From positions 9,496,759-9,560,758 of the forward strand of contig NC_052111.1 of NCBI RefSeq assembly GCF_012273895.1: a stretch of DNA of 64,000 nucleotides. Reading direction: 5' to 3'. The position numbers and the translations under genes were made by a program. The DNA comes from Zerene cesonia. Lineage: Eukaryota; Arthropoda; Insecta; Lepidoptera; Pieridae. Shown here piece by piece: positions 26,057 through 37,802 of the stretch. Position 1 is the first letter of the stretch. Every line of letters begins with the position of its first letter. The notes below the pieces were generated by a model. It was not told where the DNA came from. It did no database searches and was given only the letters and a program-made list of their open reading frames with translations.

Positions 26057-26520
26057 TACAAATATTGTTTGCTAATAAACAATTAATTAATATCTTGTTA
26101 TTTTGAATTAAAACCTACAATAGACGAGAGACGTTTGTTTAATACATTGATATTTGACGTACCTTCGATTGTCTTTTCTGCAAGTGCCAACCCTAGAGCG
26201 GGGGCATCCCGGTGCCCCGGGAGCCGACCCTGTGTTTACACTTCGTCCCCGGACGCTGATTGTATCTGCTTTATTTACCAACATTTTATCACACGCGTGT
26301 AATTTACGTCAAATGCAATTAAAAAGCGGCAACGGCGAACCTCGCACCGCCTATTCCCAGCTGAGCATTCCGCTGGCATTTACAAATTAGGGATTTTAAT
26401 ACGATCATGCATGTTTTTATATTGAAATTGTTGAAGCATTGCATACAATATTATAGCTTATAATGAAAAAATAAAAAAGGTGCGAACCATCAATAATACA
26501 TTTGTCCAGTTATATAATTA

Positions 26521-26735
26521 CTTGCTGCGCCCCGCGGTTTCTGTCTGTATCCAGAAGGAATTTCGGGATAAAAAGTGCCTTGCATATGTGATATTCCAGT
26601 TGTTCAGCTATCTACGTACCAAATTTCATTGCAATCGTCGTCGTCGTTCAGTAGTCTTTGGGTGAAAGAGTAATAAACATACCTACACAAACATACATAC
26701 ACATACACATACCTAGTCTTGCCATAAATATTGTA
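26521..26735 (+). repeat. Dispersed lepidopteran repeat, family A (copy 1)
   Basis: The copy reads 'gctgcgccccgcggtttctg', then a 'cgggataaaaagtgcc' block, then 'atattccagttgttcagcta', then 'caaatttcattgcaatcg', then 'gtgaaagagtaataaacata' and a run of aca/cata units. The same order of blocks occurs at 43698 and, inverted, at 62003, so these are copies of one family. It is likely a SINE or the 3' end of an RTE-like LINE. Confidence 0.8.
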
Positions 26736-26780
26736 ATAAAGAAAAAAGAAAATTGTTAACTGCAAATAACATTTATTACT

Positions 26781-27780
26781 NNNNNNNNNNNNNNNNNNNN
26801 NNNNNNNNNNNNNNNNNNNNNNNNNNNNNNNNNNNNNNNNNNNNNNNNNNNNNNNNNNNNNNNNNNNNNNNNNNNNNNNNNNNNNNNNNNNNNNNNNNNN
26901 NNNNNNNNNNNNNNNNNNNNNNNNNNNNNNNNNNNNNNNNNNNNNNNNNNNNNNNNNNNNNNNNNNNNNNNNNNNNNNNNNNNNNNNNNNNNNNNNNNNN
27001 NNNNNNNNNNNNNNNNNNNNNNNNNNNNNNNNNNNNNNNNNNNNNNNNNNNNNNNNNNNNNNNNNNNNNNNNNNNNNNNNNNNNNNNNNNNNNNNNNNNN
27101 NNNNNNNNNNNNNNNNNNNNNNNNNNNNNNNNNNNNNNNNNNNNNNNNNNNNNNNNNNNNNNNNNNNNNNNNNNNNNNNNNNNNNNNNNNNNNNNNNNNN
27201 NNNNNNNNNNNNNNNNNNNNNNNNNNNNNNNNNNNNNNNNNNNNNNNNNNNNNNNNNNNNNNNNNNNNNNNNNNNNNNNNNNNNNNNNNNNNNNNNNNNN
27301 NNNNNNNNNNNNNNNNNNNNNNNNNNNNNNNNNNNNNNNNNNNNNNNNNNNNNNNNNNNNNNNNNNNNNNNNNNNNNNNNNNNNNNNNNNNNNNNNNNNN
27401 NNNNNNNNNNNNNNNNNNNNNNNNNNNNNNNNNNNNNNNNNNNNNNNNNNNNNNNNNNNNNNNNNNNNNNNNNNNNNNNNNNNNNNNNNNNNNNNNNNNN
27501 NNNNNNNNNNNNNNNNNNNNNNNNNNNNNNNNNNNNNNNNNNNNNNNNNNNNNNNNNNNNNNNNNNNNNNNNNNNNNNNNNNNNNNNNNNNNNNNNNNNN
27601 NNNNNNNNNNNNNNNNNNNNNNNNNNNNNNNNNNNNNNNNNNNNNNNNNNNNNNNNNNNNNNNNNNNNNNNNNNNNNNNNNNNNNNNNNNNNNNNNNNNN
27701 NNNNNNNNNNNNNNNNNNNNNNNNNNNNNNNNNNNNNNNNNNNNNNNNNNNNNNNNNNNNNNNNNNNNNNNNNNNNNNNN
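26781..27780. other. Assembly gap, 1000 N
   Basis: A run of exactly 1000 N. A family A repeat lies close to the left edge and a family A tail abuts the right edge, so the break may have been caused by repeat collapse. Confidence 0.98.
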
Positions 27781-27828
27781 CATCCATCCTCACAAACTTT
27801 CGCATTTATAATATAAGAAGGATAGGAC
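27781..27828 (+). repeat. Tail of a family A repeat beside the gap
   Basis: The sequence 'catcctcacaaactttcgca' followed by 'tttataatataagaaggata' matches the terminal block of the family A copy at 43698. The rest of this copy is hidden in the gap, or it belongs to the copy at 26521 split by missing sequence. Confidence 0.7.
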
Positions 27829-29760
27829 TATCAACATCCACCCATCAATAAATATGACGAAGATGATTAAAAAATGATGATTAAATTATCTCAATAGTCA
27901 ATATCAAATTTTATCCGGATAAGTTCAGTAATTTCTACATGAATATTTTGTCATTTTCCGTTTTTTTCATAACAAGACAGGCATAGTAGGAAAGCCACCC
28001 AAGACTGCGGGGTAAGCAGGTGCAGATACAGCCTGCTCGCGTGTGATCTAGGTACGATTTCCCACAGAGGTTAGTGCGTCGCCGTCGGCTCTTGTTCGGC
28101 TTACGGCGCGTGTAGCTGGGTCGGCCGCAAGCCGCTTAGCTGCAAGCCGCTTAGCCACTCAGCCGATTAGCCGCTTAGCCACTTAGCCGCGTAATCCAGT
28201 ATTGTTACAAACGCAACACGTTCCAGTCGGCCGGTCTTTGTATTCCCAAGTTGTTTGTAAGGATATTGGGACATTATTTTCGACACTTAACCAATGATAT
28301 TTTTAATTAATTTCAAACCTTATTGTATCTCTCATTTTGTATTGGTAAATATTAATAATACTTATAAAACTTAAGATTTATTTCATTAAAAAAATATCAA
28401 CCAATATAAGCATGATCACGTCACACAAATTGGTCACGGCATCACACTTTGTGATGATGGTAGTGTCGCTAATAATACACAACGTTACAGGCTCCAACAT
28501 CTGCTCAGAGCTCAAACAAAACACTTCGCATTTAGCACCTAATACACCTAATACACCTAAACTCCGGCAGATAATGAAAGGTTTGAACGCAGGCTGGAAG
28601 AGCGGGAACGACAGGAAACGAGGCATGAGTCGACGTCAATACGAGTTATTAGTTCCCATTAGGACACCGGCACACGGTAATTCGACTGTGCGACTCATTT
28701 ACAACTTTTCCTTTTAAATTAAGCACAACCCAATTTCCCTTCATTTAAAAGTTTGCTCAGTTTTCTCGCTGTGTTCGAAAAATGTGTCGTAATAAAAAGC
28801 AGCGTAAAACCGCTGCCGTGAGTTGTTTAAATATAAATGGCTGACATAAAGCGCGCTTCCCGCTTTAATGTATTAGTTTTTACAAGGCTGTTATCTGATT
28901 TTATGTCTTTGTTGTCGTAATTTTCTAAAGTTATGAATTAGTGATAAGTAACATTGTATGTACTTTGACTCCGTTAATTAATGAGTATTAGAAACTGGTT
29001 GGTTGGCAGTTGGCACACGTTGCATCTGGCGTTACGTTTGCCGTATGCCGACAATATATACTGCAAGTTGAGGAAAGTTTTGTGTAGCAGACGATTTATC
29101 GCTTGATGAGATGGCGGTCATGTTAGTATCCTAATCTATATCTAAATCTGTCCTTCCTAGCGTGACGGAGTAAACGTGATCCATGTCTCGTATAGTATTA
29201 TAGTATGTATCTGTGGAAATTTTCAAGAACGAAAATATTCATGTTTTAATTATCAACTACCTAACCTTTAAGTTAGCCTAACTACACACTCTATAATATC
29301 CGTCAACTGTTTTCATCCGCGACTTCAACTATCTATATCCTACCAACCCTAACTCCAAAAACATCTTCAAAAGAATACATTAAAATAAAGGGTTTTAGAC
29401 TTTGTCCACATACCAATCTATGAATACTTCCGAAGTCCGAATAATGACAGAATATAACCGTCGGCTCGTGTACAAAGAATCTACACATAATAATATTATG
29501 AATGTGCGCCGCGTACGCACATATACGATGTAGGAAGCGGCGCGGTATGCGCTTGCCGAGTGATTGCGTTTATTTATTGTTATGTAAGCTACAACTGGTT
29601 CCCGCCACGCACTCGGTGTGGCCTTTTTGTGAAGTCTCTATGTGTCTTAATTCTACGCAATAGTGGAAATATTTCGGAACATTTATTTTTAACGACCTTC
29701 ATAAAAATCCTATTATGTTGTGAAAGATTTATTATATTTAATTATTTTTGCATAGATTTT
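27829..29760. other. Intergenic stretch with a small tandem repeat
   Basis: No gene is recognised. The open frame pair near 28380-28717 on both strands lacks family similarity. A short tandem array lies at 28125-28195 (listed separately). Confidence 0.45.
28125..28195. repeat. Degenerate tandem repeat, unit near ccgcttagc
   Basis: The phrases gccgcttagctgcaa, gccgcttagccactca, gccgattagccgctta and gccacttagccgcgta follow one another, giving an imperfect array of about 9-10 bp units. Confidence 0.7.
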
Positions 29761-29912
29761 ACTAGTGCTTCGCCCGTGGTACATATATAGCCTATAGCCT
29801 TCCTCAATAAATGGGCTATCTAACACTGAAAGAATTTTTAAAATCGGACCAGTAGTTCCTAAGATTAGACCGTTCAAACAAACCAACAAACTCTTCAGAT
29901 TTATAATATTAA
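29761..29912 (+). repeat. Dispersed lepidopteran repeat, family B (copy 1)
   Basis: The copy reads 'gcttcgcccgtggtacatat', 'atagcctatagccttcctc', 'aaatgggctatctaacactg', 'aaatcggaccagtagttcct', then a caaacaaaccaac run and 'ttataatatta'. A related copy is at 34481. It is probably a short interspersed element. Confidence 0.75.
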
Positions 29913-32340
29913 GTTTAGAATTATTTACAATCTGATGAATAAGAAAAGCAATTATGACAATCGTTTGTTATCGCGACTATTCATCAATTATTCACTACCT
30001 ACCTATACTATATTACTAGTAAATTTATAAAGTTGGCACATACCATAATAACATTATTTATTACATAGCTTCAGAAGACGGGAAGAATTCTGGCGAAGCA
30101 TGATTATCAGAGTAGAACAAAACTGGGCACAGAGCGACGCAACGTTCAATAAAGCTTAGGTCATTAGTTTCAAATTTGGCCATTGTTAAAGGTAAAGCCC
30201 GTTACCTTACTACAATTATATTATAACAAAATACATAAACTATAAACTAGGAAGAACTCTGCTTACAAAATTGTAACTGTACGTGTTTCTTACGCTAGTC
30301 TATAATCCTTTAATTTCCTCAGATCGTTTCCTTCCGTACGTTGAAATAAATATATTTAAATGGTACAACTCAAAAAACTATCTATCTACTTACTAGAGGT
30401 CTTGATTTCGGCTATAGCGCATCACACATGATGGCTATCTTTTGTTCCATGTCCCTTACATGGTGCACTTAAAACAATTTCAATAATAAGGATTAATTGA
30501 TTCTTTGCTTATCAAAAACATCAACATCAAGTGTTTTGAGCAGCTGAAAGATGCCACTTCAAAAATTATTCCAGGACGGTATTATTGCAACACTTGATAA
30601 AATATAGATATATACATATATTATTAGGTCATTGTAATTTATTATTAATGAAGCTACATTATAGTAAACAAAATGGAATTGCGGATCTCGATAAAGAATA
30701 TAATTATTCACAGGTTTGTAAGGTTACTTACTTAATCATAATTATATGAAAAAACCAAGGTCTTTTAACATATTTAAAAAGTAATTTATTTTTAAATCTG
30801 AAAAGATAAAAGTAATTTAATGGTGCAAGTCATACTTTTTCTGTTTATTAATTTTTAATATTGAGATTAAAAGACAAATTAATGAGATAATATGAGAGAA
30901 AAAACAAAACAAAACGTAATAATATAGTTTAGATAACATGATTACGATACGAAGTATTAGTAACGCAAACAAAAATCCACCGATATACAATTTAGTTCTA
31001 GAAGAATCTAAATAACTGCTGATTCACGATGACTTTGAGATACGATATATTATCTCGATTGCTACGTGTTTTGTTGACCCAGTGTGCAGTCTCTGAATAT
31101 ATTATTATTATTATAGATACACGTTAGGCTGACTTGCATGACTAATGAAAATTTTAGGTACCTATACTATGATTGTGTTTAGTAGCTAGTAGAAATATTT
31201 ACTTTGGCTCCAATACCCGTGATCAACAAAATCCTTTTTTATAACAAGATAAGTCTTGTTCACTGCTAAATGAATTGAGCGTCATACCATTCGCATTAAA
31301 ACACAATATAGCTCACGAAAACGTTTTATTAAAAATTACGTACCGTTGTTAGGTATTAAATATATAATATAGTATAATATTTCAACAAGATTATTCTTTC
31401 TAACAAAAATAGTATAAATATTGTACTGGCTATGAAGTACGCATTTTATTTTTCCCTCCCTCCCAAGAGAAAAAATAATCCGATATACAACTAGGGAGTA
31501 AGAACTCAAAGTTAAGCTGTTTCACATAAATCCATTCAGCAGTATAAGCGTGATACGTGGTTTACATACGTACGGCCAAACAGACTGACATACAATAATT
31601 TTTTTTAATTTGGGTTCTGTACCTATTGAAATGTGCCCTCTAAAATGTTTCTAAAATGGTACAGAATATCTCTCTCTATTTTTATTTTTACATCATTAGA
31701 TTTTTTAATTTTTTTTTTTCCGTAAATTTTGTATATTTTACTTTAATTTGCAATTCTATACCAAAAGGAGACGCACATATCTATTCAATCTAACAACACT
31801 TTAAATTCAAATCGTGTACCCTCACTTGTGTAAATATGATGTTCATACATTATTGATATTACACAACCTAATGTTTCGTAGTAATTAATATTCGTCGTAC
31901 TGACTTCAAGGTTATATAGAGATACTGGACAAATCAGGAAACCCTTGCACTGGCATAATAAAATGTTTTCACCTACAACAGAATCACTTGTGTCAATGTA
32001 ATAGGTCAGGGCCACAGAGTGGTATCATATATGTACAGCGTCAGGGCTACGCGGGGAGTTAATGACTTCTCATTGAATCTTATTGACGAGTGTTACATCA
32101 GCACTCGTCCGTCATCACAGAGACAGGTAATATCTAAACTTATCTCACGTAGACGATTTAGACTTTTACACTGTCATCACACAGATGAATTGATTTATCT
32201 CTAAAGCAAAGGTTTCACAAGGAATGCCAGCCTAAGTAGGAGTCGCAAATTGGTTTCAAGGTCAAAGGTTCGCCCGAGCCTGTTGTGCCAGTCACGGTCA
32301 TCGGTCGTTTGGCAATTTAAGAGGCATAATTATGAAACAA
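29913..32340. other. Intergenic AT-rich stretch
   Basis: No gene or definable repeat is recognised on either strand. Open frames around 31785-32204 are short and lack any signature. Confidence 0.5.
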
Positions 32341-32358
32341 ATCTACAATTTATGTAAT

Positions 32359-32364
32359 TTTATT
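32359..32364 (-). terminator. Candidate poly(A) signal of the first cytochrome b5 gene
   Basis: TTTATT on the + strand reads AATAAA in the gene's direction, about 320 bp after its stop codon. Confidence 0.4.
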
Positions 32365-32685
32365 TAAAAAACGATCCAAATATAGAACGATTTACATACA
32401 AATGATGCGTCGTAAACATGTATATTTTCCTTAAGGGTATTTATAAAGAATCAAAATTATAGGAATGTACAAAAGGTAAAATTAATAAAAAAATACATAA
32501 CATACAATTCTTAAAATTAACTATATCAGTAAAGCACATAACCCGAGGATAATTTCCAGAAGAACCGCGCTTCGAAAAATGACAGCACTTCGACACTTCA
32601 CAACTCTAAACACTTATAAGTTAACGACACACTCCGGACGCTAATATCTTGTAATAGTTCTTTGGTAACAAAGCCAGCGCAATGT

Positions 32686-33093
32686 TTACCCGAACAAGTA
32701 GGTGTACATGAGGGTCATGACGAGGCCCAGCAGCACAGGGAACTTCCACGAATTGATGAAACTGCTATTCTCGGTTGCGGCGCTGGAGCTGGCGGGGCTG
32801 CTTTTGTCGTCCCAAGTGAAAGTCTTCTTTTTGACCTCGATCCTCTCCTCCGGAACGATCTGGCCGATGACGTACTTCTTCATGAGCTCCTTGGCGTCGA
32901 TGCTGTGGCCGACGTCTTCGAAATCCTCGCTAGCTTCTTTTCCGACCACGTTCAGCAGCACCTCGTGGCCGCCGGGGTGGTCGTCTAAGAACGGCGTGAG
33001 GTCGTACACTAGGTTGTCGATTATTGTCACCGCGTCATCTTTGGTGTTTCGAGTTGAAATCTCCTTTCTGGTGAATTGCTTAAGGTCGCTCAT
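32686..33093 (-). CDS. Cytochrome b5, membrane-anchored (paralogue 1)
   Basis: A single uninterrupted frame of 135 aa from ATG at 33093 to TAA at 32686. Cytochrome b5 is a small haem protein of the ER face that passes electrons to fatty acyl desaturases, elongation enzymes and P450s. The b5 fold spans roughly residues 5-80, with the haem motif FLDDHPGG and haem ligands His39 (in DHPGG) and His63 (in DVGHS). An acidic/Ser-rich linker follows, then a C-terminal hydrophobic segment at about 116-133, so it is tail-anchored. The start is chosen because the frame from MSDLKQFTRK is the normal family length and has a good AAAATG context; the in-frame extension to 33228 has no ATG and is Gly/Arg-rich. 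A second b5 gene lies 2.3 kb upstream on the same strand. Confidence 0.95.
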   Translation of the reverse strand: MSDLKQFTRKEISTRNTKDDAVTIIDNLVYDLTPFLDDHPGGHEVLLNVVGKEASEDFEDVGHSIDAKELMKKYVIGQIVPEERIEVKKKTFTWDDKSSPASSSAATENSSFINSWKFPVLLGLVMTLMYTYLFG

Positions 33094-34480
33094 TTTGGTG
33101 TGCGCGTCGCGGCGTGTGCGGCGGGTGACTGCGGCTGCGCTGTGCTGCGGTGCGCCTTTCCGCGCCCCCCCGCGCACCCCCGCGCCACACTCGAGTTCGA
33201 TACCAGTTATCTTTTCCGTTCTTATCAATGGAAACTGTCAACTGAACATTAATTACATACAGCTACACTATAACCTTATCCATGATTTGATCGCTAAGTT
33301 TTAATCTTTGTACTATCATGTGACTATTCACTGAAAACGCCTGCGTCACAGCAAATATGACAATTTCATTATATGTAAAACTTACCATAATTCATTTTGT
33401 TAATGTACAAACAGCAACCGTCCGTGATGATGTTATACTTCTAACGAAGAGAACATTACTTTAAGCTATTAACAGATAGATCTATTAACATAACAAAAGT
33501 AAATGGCGGAGAAGCTTGCGGTCTAAGGCATCGCTACAGTACCTAATACTTAACACACGAAAGATACTTTTAGTATTAATAATTCATATTATTTATTATC
33601 TATGTAATGATATAGTTACTATCATTATCGAGATAAACTATTACTTATTTATTACATTTAATTGTAATATGTTAGGTACAATATTTTCAATCTGTTTTAA
33701 AAACTTCTGCATAAAACAATTTCGTGTAGAAGTTTATCCACTTGTTTACGACTAAATCTAGGAAATAGTTACAAGATATTTAGTCACAAACGACTATCAC
33801 CCGATAACGTGAAATGAAGGCGACGAAAGCCGCAGGCGCAATATAAATCTGTAGATAACACGGGTGCAGTGGCACCTTTCTATTTCCCATTTATATCAAT
33901 TAATAGAACACTGAATTTGTGCTGATATTGTTAGATATAGGAACTATATCTATGGGCGTGGACATAAAATAAACAGTAAAGGCGCCTGTAGATAGATACC
34001 TACTTCTTGTTAAAAAGAAATCACTTCCTTATGAAAAATTTGTGATGCGAGTAAAGCCAATTGCGGAAATCTAGTTTAAAACAAATTCGTAATCTAACTT
34101 CCCCTTGTTACATTAAAAAAAGTGGTTCATAAAATTTGTGTGTGTGTGTCTTTGCATTTTAATGATAACTGATAATAATATATTACTATGCACATACCAA
34201 TTAACTTCATAAATGAACCTCGTCGAAGACAAACCAGAATTGTGAGGCGTAGTAAAATTAGCATTTATGAATATTACAAATATGATAAATCATCATAGCA
34301 TTATGATTTTTCAAGAATTCGTCGGTTTACTGACCTAACGTCATAACTCGGCAACCTTGATACTGCTTCGTTTTTATTACAACTCGACTTGTTTTAAAGG
34401 CTCTAAGCTTCATTCTACGAGCCTTTTAGTTATATTTATTATTTATTTCGAGAGAAGTACCGTTGTAGCCGACTTATATA
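33094..34480. other. 5' flank of cytochrome b5 paralogue 1
   Basis: A GC-rich 5' leader lies at about 33095-33190, including a run of cgcgcccccc-type sequence. AT-rich DNA without a recognised gene follows. The b5 promoter should lie here; no TATA box was picked out with confidence. Confidence 0.5.
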
Positions 34481-34654
34481 ATACTAGCTGTTCGCCCCGG
34501 CTTCCCCTGTGGTACATATATAGCCATGTCACTCAGTGCAGCTTTCTAATGATGAAAGAATTTTTTAAATCGGCCCTGTAGTTTTTGAGTTAATCCATTA
34601 CAAACAAACAAATAAAAATACAAATTTATCCTCTTTATAATATTAGTATAGATA
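34481..34654 (+). repeat. Dispersed lepidopteran repeat, family B (copy 2)
   Basis: The copy begins 'tactagctgttcgccccggc', has 'gtggtacatatatagccatg', 'gaaagaattttttaaatcgg' and 'ccctgtagtttttgag', then a 'caaacaaacaaataaaaata' run, and ends 'tataatattagtatagatag'. It shares its order of blocks with the copy at 29761. Confidence 0.75.
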
Positions 34655-35354
34655 GTGTAGATTAATTTAAGACTCGGTTTTAAAGAGCGTAAGAGAGATA
34701 TGGAAAACTTATTTTGTACAAAACAACCTTTATTAAAAAAAAATACTTATTTATATTTAAATATAGAAACCACCATACACAAATTCACTTGAAACACACA
34801 ACTGAATTCTATTAAAAGTTTTTGCTACAGGTTTATTTTAAATAAAAGCAGAACTAGAAAAGGATCGTAAAAATCTAAAATCTGAAAAAGAATCGTAAAA
34901 CTCCGGTCACCCAGTAAAGAGTTATGAGGTAACCAACACAAAAAATAGTCTAATTGATAACTTCCTCATTTTTTTAAAGTCGGTCGAAAAGCATCAAAAA
35001 AAACCTTTCCTAGTTTAACTTCTTTTGCAGTGTATTTCATATGATTATTATTTTGATTAGAATTTATGGACGGCTTCTAACCAAAACATGTTAATATATT
35101 AAATTACCATAATATTCACATTATAGTATTGAGCACCCATCACAGACTTGTTGAAACATAATATTAGCTACAAAATAATTGTCAGTCAGTACTCACGTCG
35201 TGTGGAATACCTAAGAGTTAAATAGTAGAATATAACTTCGGACTGATATTGCACGTTCACTGCTCATTACACCACTTCTTTTTTTTCCTTATTTATATAG
35301 TTTCGTCGAACAATCAATCTATTTGCATTGACGTCATTGCATTCTTATAAATTA

Positions 35355-35364
35355 TTTATTTATT
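35355..35364 (-). terminator. Candidate poly(A) signals of the second cytochrome b5 gene
   Basis: Overlapping TTTATT sites on the + strand read AATAAA on the gene strand, about 65-70 bp past its stop codon. This is a normal spacing. Confidence 0.5.
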
Positions 35365-35427
35365 GAGCAATTTTAAGAGAAGAACCTTTCCAATTAATCT
35401 ACTCCTTCGTGAAAATCTTCTAAGTAA

Positions 35428-35811
35428 TTACAATAGATACATGTACGCTAGCGTGGCGAAGAAGGCGAGCGCGAGAGGCGGGCCCCACACGTCCAGCAGG
35501 CCGCTCCAGGTGAGCTCGTCGGCACTCTGAACCAGGTTCGTTTCTTGGGATATGACCTCCCATTTTTCTTCCTCGACAATTTCACCAATTTTAAACTGCT
35601 CCCTCCAGGCTTTGGCGTCTTCACTGTGTCCGACGTCGTGGAAGCACCTCGAAGCGTCTCTACCCGCGTTATTGAGCAGAACTTCTATACCGCCAGGGTG
35701 GTCTTCCAAAAAATCGGTGACATCGTAGACCACGTTGTCGATGATGATGGCCGCGTTGTCTTTGCGGTCCCGCTCCTCTATTTGCTTGCGGGTGAACAGC
35801 TTGGGCGACAT
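35428..35811 (-). CDS. Cytochrome b5, membrane-anchored (paralogue 2)
   Basis: A single uninterrupted frame of 127 aa from ATG at 35811 to a stop at 35428. It has the same layout as its neighbour: b5 haem domain at about 5-80, FLEDHPGG with His38, DVGHSEDAK with His62, an acidic linker, and a hydrophobic C-terminal anchor at about 109-127. It is therefore expected to be an ER or outer-mitochondrial-membrane electron carrier. Compared with paralogue 1 it keeps FTRK near the N-terminus, the VVYD strand and EVLLN after the haem motif, but has a shorter linker and an extra cysteine (RCFHDVGHS). The two genes look like an old tandem duplication. Neither has introns within the coding region. The start gives a normal family length. 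Confidence 0.95.
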   Translation of the reverse strand: MSPKLFTRKQIEERDRKDNAAIIIDNVVYDVTDFLEDHPGGIEVLLNNAGRDASRCFHDVGHSEDAKAWREQFKIGEIVEEEKWEVISQETNLVQSADELTWSGLLDVWGPPLALAFFATLAYMYLL

Positions 35812-36999
35812 GGCTGCGTGCGAACACCTCGCTCGGCTCGCGATATATCACTGAGACCGGTTCAGCCGGACGCTCCACAAACACGTGCCTCACTGAAGGT
35901 CCGCTTGTGATCGTTTCTAGTACACCTCGTGCCTACTTGCCATTCATAGGTGCCGACCCTTATGAATATTAACACGTACTAATGTAATTAGCTTACTTTA
36001 TTGTTTGGTCACTATATTTGTTTCGTAATTTTGGGCACGTAATCATCGTAATTAATTCACAAAGTATATTTATGAAAGACCGGACAACAAATTATCTACT
36101 CGAATATAGCGGACAAAATAACTTTGACGAACGTTATAATTCTGTTATACCCATATCAAAACCATTGGGCAGGGCTAGCTACTGGACCCTATCCCACGTT
36201 CCAAGTAGAGCTTTGGTGGTGACGGGCTAGTTTAGCGGAGGGGAGACAAAGGGACGACTCAAAACAACACAATAAAGCTCATGACGTTATTGTTACTACC
36301 TTCCGAGCAATTTCATCAAGCGAGGCGAAAATTTAATAGGCGGCCTGTGTAGACGGAGCCGATCCAACGACGAAATTATGCAAACGAGTCCATGTTGTTT
36401 ATATGTTCGCTTCGGTGAATCATATTATAAAACAAGCATCGGCACTTGGAATAACATCGCAACATAAACCCTGAAATTATGTTAGTGAGCAAATACAAGC
36501 CGTTCTACGAGCAATTAACTATTCCTTACACCTGTTATATTAGAGGGCACTTAATTTACACAATTCATGACACAATATCAATTCATCGTTAATGGTCAAT
36601 TTCATTGTACAACAAAAGCATAAAAATGCGAGTAAATCCTGCATTCGACGGGGCTACATTCGTTGTTTACCGTACCGTGAGTGTAACGGTATTTTTTTTA
36701 TATTTCTAGGATAAACAACATACAATATTTAAGAAAACAACTTTCTATTCTTTGTTTGATTTGTAGTTTTTTGTTTTTTTTCACACGTAAGGTGGGTTCG
36801 ACTCTACCATTACAAACAAAGGTCAATGATGTATTATACCTATCTAGAATAAATAATTCTTTTTTAAGCAGATTTTCTGAAGGATAAACGGACAACATGT
36901 TTTATTTCGGAACTCTGATCCTGAATCTCATCATCATTTGGCGTATCTTAAGTATAATTAAGGTAATATATAAATCGTAATAATATTAAAAATAATTAA
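35812..36999. other. 5' flank of cytochrome b5 paralogue 2
   Basis: No further gene is recognised. The DNA just upstream of the b5 start (35812-35930) is GC-richer and probably holds the 5' UTR and promoter. Confidence 0.45.
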
Positions 37000-37445
37000 C
37001 CCGCAGGGCACCTTGTGGCGAGGTGACGGGGAGTAGCCCCCCGCGGTCCTTAGTTCTCCCGGGGGAGGTCCCTGTCCTCACCTCCGGACTGTCTCGGTGG
37101 CAGTTCATAGTGAACAATGACGAGGTTCAGGATCCCCCACCTCTGGCTTGCCTTAATTGGCCGTCCAGAGATATTGGAAGTGACTAATGGCGTAACAGCG
37201 GGGAAACCCAATCCGGGCCTGCGGGCCCGCTTTGGTGAAACCGGTGCCGCACCTCTCTACACCCCTAGCTAGTCAGCGGGTGTTGTTGTCGTGGGCAGGC
37301 TGCGGCTGATGTCCCACAACACATTAAATTCTCTAAAGGGCCTATGCGTCTTGGATCTGTGACCCCACGTAAGCCTTCCAAAAGACCGGGTGCTTTCCTT
37401 CTGGAGGTACCCGAGTATTATGGAGAGATATACTTAAAAAAAATT
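37000..37445. repeat. GC-rich block ending in an A-rich tract, possible LINE UTR fragment
   Basis: A sharply bounded GC-rich segment sits in AT-rich DNA. It has no open frame of note and carries phrases such as 'ccgggggaggtccctgtcct'-like runs, 'gtgaaaccggtgccgcacct' and 'ggaggtacccgagtattatg', followed by an A-rich run at 37434-37442. The composition, sharp edges and A-rich end fit an untranslated region of a non-LTR retrotransposon of the R1 type. That is inference; I could not match it to a named family. Confidence 0.35.
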
Positions 37446-37802
37446 ATGCTCAATTGAACATCTAAAACTTAGAAATAAATGTATTAAAGTTTAGTAAAAC
37501 GCATATAATTAGAAATTGGAAAAGTTTCAAAGAATAAGAAATAATCGACTATGAGGCTTGAAACGTCGTCCATCACACCTTCGCATTATCATACTTTTTG
37601 TGTTATTGAAGAACTTAAATTATATTTTTTAATTAATATTTTCATAACAAAATATGATTATTATCATCCAACAAACCTACCTACCCTTATAATTAAATTT
37701 TCTTTTCTTTGTGATTACAGCTCTACAAAAAGTTAATATCTTATAATATAATAAAATATAACAAAAACTATTACATGAAAAGATATGACTGCTATCAAAA
37801 CT

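Noticed and set aside
28378..28717. Overlapping frames of 82 and 101 codons on opposite strands
   Set aside because: Neither shows a domain, signal peptide or codon pattern that would separate it from chance.
33094..33228. In-frame upstream extension of cytochrome b5 paralogue 1 giving a 180-residue protein
   Set aside because: The extension has no ATG and is Gly/Arg-rich. The internal ATG at 33093 gives the normal family length and has a good start context.
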